This document shows, one piece after another, positions 13,167 to 19,453 of a stretch of DNA of 23,104 nt. Made by a program: the position numbers and the translations under genes. This stretch comes from Phycisphaerales bacterium UBA854 (GTDB lineage: Bacteria > Planctomycetota > Phycisphaerae > Phycisphaerales > SM1A02): positions 1 through 23,104 of the forward strand of contig DBGM01000048.1 in the NCBI GenBank assembly GCA_002295885.1. Direction: 5' to 3'. Positions within the stretch are counted from its first letter, which is position 1; each line of letters starts with the position of its first letter. The notes below the pieces were generated by a model that saw nothing but the letters and a program-made list of their open reading frames with translations, was not told the DNA's origin and made no database searches.

Positions 13167-15245
13167 ATGCCACGCATCGCACTACCCGACGGAACTACCA
13201 AGGACTTCGACCAGCCGGTGACTCCGGCCGAGGTCGCCGCCGAGATCGGCCCCGGCCTCGCCAAGGCGGCCATTGCCGCGAAGATCGACGGCACACTGGC
13301 GGACCTGACCTGCCCCATCACCCACGATGCCTCGCTGCAGCTTCTCACTGCTCCCCGCAAGGGACAGGAGCCGGACCCCGAGGCACTGCTGATGCTTCGA
13401 CACAGTGCAGCGCACGTGATGGCGGAAGCGATCCAACGGGTCATCCCCGGCGTGCAGCTGGTCTACGGCCCCCCGCTCGAACAGGGCTTCTACTACGACA
13501 TGGCGGTCCCCGAGGACCGTCCGATTCGCGAAGAGGACTTTGAGGCGATCGAACGGGAGATGCAGTCGATCATCGACGAGAATCGAGCCTTCACCCGCTA
13601 CGAGCTGTCGCACGACGCCGGCATGGAGAAGCTCGAATCCGAAGGCAGCAAGTACAAGATCGACAACGCCCAGCGTGCCCTGGACGCGGGATCGACGGAA
13701 CTGAGCTGGTACGCCACCGGAACGCCGGGCACCGACTGGGAGGATCTATGCCGCGGACCGCACATCCCGTCCACGGGTCGGATCGGCGCCTGCAAGGTGA
13801 TGTCCGTCGCCTCCAGCTACTGGCACGGCGATGCGGACTCGGATCGACTGACCCGGGTCTACGGCACCGCATTCTTCGACGAAGCCGGCCTGAAGAAGCA
13901 CCTCGAACACCTCGAGGAGGCTCGTCGCCGTGACCACCGGGTGCTGGGACGACAACTCAAGCTCTTCGCGATCGACGAAACCGTCGGCGCGGGCCTGATC
14001 CTCTGGACGCCGCGAGGAGCGGTGATTCGCGATTCGCTCCAAGCCTTCATCCGGACCGAACTTCGCCGGCAGGGGTACCACGAGGTCTTCACGCCCCACA
14101 TCGGGAAGCTGGACCTCTACCGCACCTCGGGTCACTACCCCTACTACCAGGACAGCCAGTACCCGCCGCTCATCGACAGCGACCAGCTGCGACGCCTGGC
14201 CGAGGAGGGCGTCTCCTGCGACGAACTCTCACGGCGAATGCAGGACGGCGAGATCGACGGCTACCTGCTGCGACCGATGATCTGCCCCCACCACGTGGAG
14301 ATCTACGCCAGCGAAGCGAGGAGCTACCGGGATCTCCCCCTCCGACTCAATGAATTCGGGACCGTCTACCGATGGGAGCAGTCGGGCGAGATCGGGGGCA
14401 TGACCCGCGTGCGCGGATTCACCCAGGACGACGCGCACCTCTTCGTGACGGAGGACCAGGTGGCCGAGGAGGTCGCCGGCTGCCTCGAACTGGTCAAGAT
14501 CATCTTCGGCGCCCTCGACATGACCGACTACCGCGTGCGGGTGGGGCTGCGCGATCCCGACAGCTCGAAGTACGTCGGCGATCCGTCCAACTGGGACAAG
14601 GCCGAACAGGCCTGCCGGGACGCCGCGGCCTCGCTCGGAGTGCCCTTCACCGAGGAAGCCGGAGAGGCTGCCTTCTACGGGCCGAAGATCGACTTCGTGG
14701 TTCGGGACGTGATCGGCCGCGAATGGCAGCTGGGCACCATCCAGGTGGACTACAACCTTCCGGAGCGGTTCGACCTGTCCTACATCGGACCGGACAACCG
14801 ACCCCACCGCCCCGTCATGATCCATCGCGCGCCGTTCGGATCCTGGGAACGGTTCATCGGCGTGCTGATCGAACACTTCGCGGGCGCCTTCCCCACCTGG
14901 CTGGCCCCCGAGCAGGTCCGCGTGCTGCCGGTCTCCGAGAAGACCTCCGAGTACGCCACGACGGTGTTCAACCGGCTGCTGGACCTCGGGGTCCGGGCCG
15001 AACTCGACGACTCCAACGAACGCCTCCAGGCCCGCATCCGGACCGCCGCCGAGATGAAGATCCCGTACCTCTTCATCGTGGGTCCGCGAGACCAGGAGCA
15101 GCAGGCGGTGAGCGTCCGTGCGCACGGCATCCAGAAGGACCTCGGAGCGGCGCCTCTGGACACCCTTCTGGAGACGCTGCAGGCCGAGATCACTACGCGC
15201 GGCCGACGCACCGTCACCGGTGAACTGTTCGGCGACGCGGACTGA
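13167..15245 (+). CDS. thrS: Threonine--tRNA ligase
   Basis: A 692-residue class II synthetase with the full bacterial domain set. TGS domain (1-60); editing domain with HSAAHVMAEA and, further on, DLCRGPHIPSTGRI and SYWHGD; catalytic core with RGAVIRDSL, the zinc-ligand region RPMICPHH (C373), RVRGFTQDDAHLF (motif 2 region) and HRAPFGSWERFIGVLIEHFAG (motif 3 region); anticodon-binding domain from about 575 with VRVLPVSEKTSEYA and DSNERLQARIRTAAEMKIPY. Between the DSQYPPL and RPMICP segments there are about two dozen more residues than in E. coli ThrS (EEGVSCDELSRRMQDGEIDG). Length is otherwise normal. infC follows after 334 bp, keeping the common thrS-infC order. Confidence 0.96.
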   Translation: MPRIALPDGTTKDFDQPVTPAEVAAEIGPGLAKAAIAAKIDGTLADLTCPITHDASLQLLTAPRKGQEPDPEALLMLRHSAAHVMAEAIQRVIPGVQLVYGPPLEQGFYYDMAVPEDRPIREEDFEAIEREMQSIIDENRAFTRYELSHDAGMEKLESEGSKYKIDNAQRALDAGSTELSWYATGTPGTDWEDLCRGPHIPSTGRIGACKVMSVASSYWHGDADSDRLTRVYGTAFFDEAGLKKHLEHLEEARRRDHRVLGRQLKLFAIDETVGAGLILWTPRGAVIRDSLQAFIRTELRRQGYHEVFTPHIGKLDLYRTSGHYPYYQDSQYPPLIDSDQLRRLAEEGVSCDELSRRMQDGEIDGYLLRPMICPHHVEIYASEARSYRDLPLRLNEFGTVYRWEQSGEIGGMTRVRGFTQDDAHLFVTEDQVAEEVAGCLELVKIIFGALDMTDYRVRVGLRDPDSSKYVGDPSNWDKAEQACRDAAASLGVPFTEEAGEAAFYGPKIDFVVRDVIGREWQLGTIQVDYNLPERFDLSYIGPDNRPHRPVMIHRAPFGSWERFIGVLIEHFAGAFPTWLAPEQVRVLPVSEKTSEYATTVFNRLLDLGVRAELDDSNERLQARIRTAAEMKIPYLFIVGPRDQEQQAVSVRAHGIQKDLGAAPLDTLLETLQAEITTRGRRTVTGELFGDAD

Positions 15246-15271
15246 GTCGGATCCGGTTTCCCGGTCCGTTC

Positions 15272-15301
15272 TTGCCGCGCCCCCCTTCCCGGTGGTAGGC
15301 T
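15272..15301 (+). promoter_or_regulatory. Promoter candidate in the thrS-infC gap (TTGCCG / TAGGCT)
   Basis: TTGCCG (15272-15277), an 18-nt spacer and TAGGCT (15296-15301). This would give infC its own transcript with a 5' leader of about 270 nt. The 15246-15579 gap holds this promoter, one possible short ORF (15366-15446) and the infC ribosome site. Confidence 0.5.
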
Positions 15302-15365
15302 GTCAATCCCGCATCGAGGGCGTGCCGAAGCACGTCCCGGGACATCAGGAGCAGGAACACCACGG

Positions 15366-15446
15366 ATGACCGATCGCCACGCGTCCATCGACACGACCCG
15401 AGTGCTCGATGCCATCCTCCGACGGTCGATCCGACCCGAAGCATGA
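15366..15446 (+). CDS. Possible 26-residue leader peptide upstream of infC
   Basis: ATG at 15366 with AGGA 9 nt upstream opens MTDRHASIDTTRVLDAILRR and ends after SIRPEA at TGA 15444-15446. It lies in the leader of the predicted infC transcript. There is no homology I recognise and no run of one regulatory codon, so it may be chance. The close SD and position downstream of a promoter are the only support. Confidence 0.22.
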   Translation: MTDRHASIDTTRVLDAILRRSIRPEA

Positions 15447-15566
15447 TCATCCCGACGGTCACCCCTGCCCCCCGCTCAACAGCACAGCAACGAGCCACCA
15501 CGCGACGAGCCCGATCGCCTCGCCGGGGACGGTCCCCGATGATGCGAGACCGACTCGCCGCCTGAG

Positions 15567-15582
15567 AGGAGCCTTCGCCATC
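15567..15582 (+). promoter_or_regulatory. infC ribosome-binding site with AUC start codon
   Basis: AGGAG (15567-15571) lies 8 nt before ATC (15580-15582), where the IF3 N-terminus should begin. No ATG, GTG or TTG is in frame near this SD. Rare start codons at infC are known in other bacteria and allow IF3 to repress its own translation. Confidence 0.7.
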
Positions 15583-16251
15583 GCACGTCGACGCTACTTC
15601 CGTCCCCAGGACGCCGTCCGGAATCTGCCGCGTACCAACGAGCACATCCGGAAATCCCCCGTTCGCCTCATCGATGAGAACGAGAACATGATCGGGATCG
15701 TCAAGACCGAGGACGCCCTCGCCCGCGCCCGCGAAGTGGATCTCGATCTGGTCGAGGTGTCCCCCGACAGCGACCCGCCGGTCTGCCGGATCCTAGATTT
15801 CGGCAAGTACCGCTACGAGCAGTCAAAGAAGGAGAAGGCCAATCGCGCCCGCTCCAAGACGGCGGAGATGAAGGAAGTGCGGCTGGGTCGATCCATGAAG
15901 ATCGATCCCCACGACATCGAGATTCGGCTGAACCAGGCCCGCAAGTTCCTGATGGAGGGGCACAAGGTCCAGATCGTCCAGAACTTCCGGGGTCGCGAGA
16001 TGCTTCATCGCGAACGCGGCCACGAGCGAATGAAGCACGTGACGGAGACCCTCGAGGACATCAGCAAGGTCGAGACTCCGGCCCGCATGGCCGGTCGCCG
16101 CATGACCATGATCCTCGCTCCCGACAAGTCGAAGATCTCCCGGGTCAAGCAGCAGGAGGCGGCCCAGAAGCCGACCGACGACCCCGCACCCCCCGTCGAG
16201 GAATCGGCCCTGGACACCTCCACGGATCAGGGCGAAACCACCAGCGAGTGA
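15580..16251 (+). CDS. infC: Translation initiation factor IF-3, probable AUC start
   Basis: A 223-residue factor that binds the 30S subunit, prevents premature 50S joining and proofreads start codons. Seen: NEHIRKSPVRLIDENENMIG, DLDLVEVSPDSDPPVCRI, the linker KYRYEQSKKEKANRARSK, EVRLGRSMKIDPHDIEIRL, FRGREMLHRERG and MTMILAPDKSK. After the conserved end (about residue 180) there are ~40 extra residues rich in P, E, D, S and T, an acidic tail beyond the usual IF3. The next in-frame ATG upstream is at 15409, adding 57 unlike residues, so the AUC at 15580 behind AGGAG is preferred. The usual partners rpmI and rplT do not follow; a phosphoesterase gene starts 22 bp later. Confidence 0.93.
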   Translation: MARRRYFRPQDAVRNLPRTNEHIRKSPVRLIDENENMIGIVKTEDALARAREVDLDLVEVSPDSDPPVCRILDFGKYRYEQSKKEKANRARSKTAEMKEVRLGRSMKIDPHDIEIRLNQARKFLMEGHKVQIVQNFRGREMLHRERGHERMKHVTETLEDISKVETPARMAGRRMTMILAPDKSKISRVKQQEAAQKPTDDPAPPVEESALDTSTDQGETTSE

Positions 16252-16273
16252 CCGCAACCGGAGAGCGATCGCC

Positions 16274-17041
16274 ATGGCCCGCATCGGAGTGGTTTCGGAC
16301 ATCCACGGCAATGCGAACGCCTTCATGGCCGTCCTCAACCAGCTCGGCCGCCTCGGCGTCGACGAGCTGTACTGCCTCGGCGACATCGTCGGCTACGGGC
16401 CGGCTCCGGCCCGCTGCCTCGATCTCGCCCTGACCTACTGCGACCTGCTGGTGCGGGGAAACCACGACGAAGCCGTCTTCATGCAGGACGCCCAGACGAG
16501 GTTCAATCCCATCGCGTGGGCGGCCATCGAGTGGACACGTGAGCAGCTGTCCCCACGCGACATCGACGTGCTGCTCCATATGAAGTCCATGGAGACCGGC
16601 ACCGACGGCGTGACCTGCGTCCACGACACTCCGGTGGAAGACGAGACGGCCTACGTGCTCGACCTGCTCACCGCGTCCGAGGCCCTGGCGGCGCTCCGGA
16701 CACCGATCGGGCTGGTCGGACACACCCACGTGCCCCGCGTCTTCACGGTGCCGACGGACATCGTCGCGGAGGACTTCTGCCCCCCCGAGGCGATCCGTAT
16801 GCACATTCCGGTCTCCGGCCAGCCGGTCCCGCTGCCCGAGGGACACCGCTGCCTCTGCAATCCAGGCGCGGTCGGACAACCCCGCGACAACGATCCCCGT
16901 GCGAGCTGCGCCCTGCTGGACACCGAAGCCGGCACCTTCACCGTGCATCGGGTCGAATACGACATCGACCAGACGAGAACGGAAACCATCGAGGCGGGGC
17001 TGCCGGCGATTCTCGGGGAGCGGCTCTCGCAGGGCGTCTAG
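16274..17041 (+). CDS. Calcineurin-like metallophosphoesterase
   Basis: A 255-residue protein of the YfcE-like branch. All metal-binding motifs are present in order: SDIHGN (D9, H11), CLGDIVGYGP (about 35-44), RGNHDEA (about 61-67), CVHDTP (about 117) and GHTHVPR (about 154-160), then CNPGAVGQPRDNDPRA late in the protein. These enzymes are dinuclear-metal phosphodiesterases or phosphatases; the substrate is unknown. GGAG lies about 11 nt before the ATG at 16274. It starts 22 bp after infC and is probably co-transcribed. Its TAG stop shares the palindrome CTAG (17038-17041) with the stop of the convergent MATE gene. Confidence 0.88.
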   Translation: MARIGVVSDIHGNANAFMAVLNQLGRLGVDELYCLGDIVGYGPAPARCLDLALTYCDLLVRGNHDEAVFMQDAQTRFNPIAWAAIEWTREQLSPRDIDVLLHMKSMETGTDGVTCVHDTPVEDETAYVLDLLTASEALAALRTPIGLVGHTHVPRVFTVPTDIVAEDFCPPEAIRMHIPVSGQPVPLPEGHRCLCNPGAVGQPRDNDPRASCALLDTEAGTFTVHRVEYDIDQTRTETIEAGLPAILGERLSQGV

Positions 17042-18546
17042 AGTTCCCGCTTGGCCCAACCGCCGTGGACGAATCGGGCCAGGAACAGCATGGATCGCAC
17101 GACCAGTTCGCCGCACAGGGCGATCCAGATTCCCACCAGCCCCATCTCCAGCTTGACACCGAACAACCAGGCCGCCGGCAGTCGGACCAGGTAGCTGGAA
17201 CAGGTCGTGATGATGAACACCCAGGTGGTATCGCCCACGCCGCGCAGGGCCTGACGCGTGACCATCGAGATCGCGAAGAACACCTGGGTCACCCCGCAGA
17301 TGATCAGCAGCTTGGGTACCGTCTCCATGTAGACCGGCTCGTCGCTGATGACGGACGTCAGGGCGGAACCGAAGAAGGTGAAGACCAGCCCCATCAGGCC
17401 CATGATCACCACGCCGATTCCGACGCAGGTCCAGACCGCCTTGCGGGCCATGGCCAGATTGCCCGCGCCGAGGAACTGACCGGCGATCGCGCCGGCCGCG
17501 ATGCCGATGGCGAACCCGGGCATGAAACTGAACGCTTCCCACTGCACGGCGATGATGTGGGCACCCTGGAGTCCCTGCCCGGCCTCGGCCAGTTCGGTGG
17601 AATCGTCCGAGGATCCGGCCAGCACGTCGCGGGCGATCTCGAAGGAGGCCACCATGCCGATGAACCAGAGGACGACCAGATTCGCCATCCACATGGACAG
17701 GCCTTCGAAGAAGTTGGGAATGCCGATGCGCACCACCCGCCACGCCATCTGGGACTGGAACCGCAACCGATGCCAATGCAGCTGCAGATCCTTGATTCCC
17801 CGGGTCAGGGCCAGCACCGTCAGCAGCGCACCGCAGGCGAAGCTGATGGTCGATCCCCATGCGATGCCGGCCACGTGAAGATCGAGCCCCAATGGACTGG
17901 TCACACCTTCCAAACCCAGCCAGGCGAGGTCCGCGCCGGACAGCAGCCACGAACAGACGACGTTCACCACGTTGACCAGAACGGCGATGACCGAGGGAAC
18001 CAGTGATTCACCCGCTCCGTGCATGCACATGCCGCCGACCATCATGATTCCGAAGAACGGCAGGCCGCAGGCGATGATTCGGACGTACTGGATGCAGAAG
18101 ACGCGTGCCTGCTGCTGCTCGTCCAGCAGGGCGAGATCCGCCAGCAAGGGCGCAAGGAACCACATCGCGGCCCCGAAGAGCATCCCCCAGGCGAAACTGA
18201 TGCTCAGCGCCTGCCCCAACGCCGAATGAGACTGATCGGAATCACCCGAGCCCATCGCCCGGGCGATGAGGGCCTGCCCGCCGATGCCGATGCCGGCCAT
18301 GGCGATGCCGATCAGCCACCCCACGTAGGATCCCACCCCCAGTCCGTCCAGACTCGCCACCACGATCGATTCGGGCAGCGCTCCGGCCAGGATCTTGTCG
18401 AACAGTCCGACCAGCGCCGCCATGAACTGCTGGATCAGCGCCGGCATGGCCAGGATCCAGATCATCAGCGGCAGCGACTTGCCGACGAGACGACCGGAGC
18501 GGATCTGACCGTCCTTGCTCTTGTTCTGTGAATCGTTGCTGGACAC
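17038..18546 (-). CDS. MATE family multidrug/metabolite efflux transporter
   Basis: A 502-residue integral membrane protein with about 12 hydrophobic helices in two similar halves. Typical MATE segments include LPLMIWILAMPALIQQF at the start, GIGGQALIARAMGSGD, then GIPNFFEGLSMWMANLVVLWF opening the second half, FAIGIAAGAIAGQFLGAGN, and FFAISMVTRQALRGVGDT. Transport is expected to be driven by a Na+ or H+ gradient; substrate unknown. A loop at about 317-333 rich in S, D, E and Q (GSSDDSTELAEAGQGLQG) is longer than usual. Start: GTG at 18546, 9 nt after TACCCT; an in-frame GTG at 18555 directly abuts that hexamer. There is a 30-bp gap to the upstream HEAT-repeat gene. Confidence 0.88.
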   Translation of the reverse strand: MSSNDSQNKSKDGQIRSGRLVGKSLPLMIWILAMPALIQQFMAALVGLFDKILAGALPESIVVASLDGLGVGSYVGWLIGIAMAGIGIGGQALIARAMGSGDSDQSHSALGQALSISFAWGMLFGAAMWFLAPLLADLALLDEQQQARVFCIQYVRIIACGLPFFGIMMVGGMCMHGAGESLVPSVIAVLVNVVNVVCSWLLSGADLAWLGLEGVTSPLGLDLHVAGIAWGSTISFACGALLTVLALTRGIKDLQLHWHRLRFQSQMAWRVVRIGIPNFFEGLSMWMANLVVLWFIGMVASFEIARDVLAGSSDDSTELAEAGQGLQGAHIIAVQWEAFSFMPGFAIGIAAGAIAGQFLGAGNLAMARKAVWTCVGIGVVIMGLMGLVFTFFGSALTSVISDEPVYMETVPKLLIICGVTQVFFAISMVTRQALRGVGDTTWVFIITTCSSYLVRLPAAWLFGVKLEMGLVGIWIALCGELVVRSMLFLARFVHGGWAKREL

Positions 18547-18555
18547 GGGACGCAC

Positions 18556-18561
18556 AGGGTA
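18556..18561 (-). promoter_or_regulatory. -10 hexamer TACCCT of the MATE gene
   Basis: On the minus strand TACCCT is followed by gtgcgtccc (9 nt) and GTG at 18546. It repeats the near-leaderless layout seen at other units. A 6-bp hairpin (GAACCC/GGGTTC, 18564-18578) lies just upstream, over the stop of the HEAT-repeat gene. Confidence 0.45.
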
Positions 18562-18576
18562 GCGAACCCCGCGGGT

Positions 18577-19416
18577 TCAGGAGCCGGCGTCGGGTTCCTC
18601 GGAATCCGACCAGGTCCTGCGCTGCGTCTCGGGAACGAGGCCCGCCGGGGACGAGGGCTGTTCCCTCGTCTGATGAAGCCAGAAGGCGATGTACTCGAAC
18701 CAGACCTTGTCCCGTTCGTAGGTCGGATAGAGGTACGCCTGCCGGCCCTCGAAGGCCATCGAGGGCTTGTCGAGCCCTTCGTACCAGCGCGACCAGGCCA
18801 CACGATCCGTGCCCCACGACTCCCCGGTCAGGAGGAACAGGGATTCGGCGGCGTTGAGGTTCACCGACAGCCGACGATCATCCAGAGCGACCAGCAGCGC
18901 CTGGAAGACATTGTCCTCGGGGTACTGCCCCAATGCCGTTGCCACCGCCGCCTTGACCTCGCCGTCGTCATCGGTCGAAGTGACGACCTTGAGCATGGGC
19001 GCGACCACCTCCGGATTGTGGAGTCGCTGCAGCGCCTTGGCGGCTGTCCAGCGGACGTTCTGACTCTCGGTGACCCCGGAATCCAGCCAGGGGACGATCA
19101 GGACCGCATCGCTCGGACGCCCGTGACGTCCCAGGGCGGTGATTGCCGCCGCACGCACCAGCGGATCGGTCTCGTTCTCAACGTAGTCCCGGTACATGTC
19201 CAGGTAGATGTCGGCTCCGCCGAAGGGCGCATTGGCAAGAAGCACCACACCCTCGCGCCTCAGATCCGGGTTGTACGGATCCAAGGCCTCCAACGCCGCT
19301 TGGCGCGGAGTCTTGGGCGTGAAGACCTCACCCAGATCGCGGAAGTCGTCCGTGACGCATCCCCCCGCAAGCGCGGTGGAGGCGAACAGGACGGGTACGG
19401 TGGGACGGCACCTCAT
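18577..19416 (-). CDS. Predicted lipoprotein with HEAT-like repeats
   Basis: A 279-residue exported protein. The N-terminus is a signal peptide (MRCRPTVPVLFASTALAGGC) with probable lipidation at C20; the lipobox A-G-G-C is imperfect. Residues about 45-195 hold helical repeats of the HEAT/PBS type (DPLVRAAAITALGRHGRPSD, QNVRWTAAKALQRLHNPEVV, GEVKAAVATALGQYPEDNVF, SVNLNAAESLFLLTG). The C-terminal third contains WSRWYEGLD and an aromatic stretch (KVWFEYIAFWLHQTRE). It probably acts as a protein-binding scaffold in the envelope; the role is unknown. The ATG at 19416 follows TATACT by 6 nt. It lies 37 bp downstream of the EF-G-like gene but has its own promoter. Confidence 0.8.
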   Translation of the reverse strand: MRCRPTVPVLFASTALAGGCVTDDFRDLGEVFTPKTPRQAALEALDPYNPDLRREGVVLLANAPFGGADIYLDMYRDYVENETDPLVRAAAITALGRHGRPSDAVLIVPWLDSGVTESQNVRWTAAKALQRLHNPEVVAPMLKVVTSTDDDGEVKAAVATALGQYPEDNVFQALLVALDDRRLSVNLNAAESLFLLTGESWGTDRVAWSRWYEGLDKPSMAFEGRQAYLYPTYERDKVWFEYIAFWLHQTREQPSSPAGLVPETQRRTWSDSEEPDAGS

Positions 19417-19422
19417 GCCGGC

Positions 19423-19428
19423 AGTATA
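19423..19428 (-). promoter_or_regulatory. -10 hexamer TATACT of the HEAT-repeat lipoprotein gene, leaderless
   Basis: On the minus strand TATACT is followed by gccggc (6 nt) and ATG at 19416. It is near consensus, with no SD and no clear -35. Confidence 0.6.
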
Positions 19429-19453
19429 GACGGTTGGAGCCGGGGACTCGGAA

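Noticed and set aside
15409..15579. In-frame ATG at 15409 as the infC start
   Set aside because: It would add 57 residues of low-complexity H/P/T/S-rich sequence absent from IF3 and ignore the AGGAG-AUC site.
16145..17950. 601-codon minus-strand frame opposite infC and the phosphoesterase and overlapping MATE in another frame
   Set aside because: Shadow: the real genes in these places carry complete motif sets.
18564..18578. GAACCC/GGGTTC hairpin as a terminator between the HEAT-repeat and MATE genes
   Set aside because: Only 6 bp with a 3-nt loop and no T-run; it overlaps the stop codon and may simply reflect codon choice.
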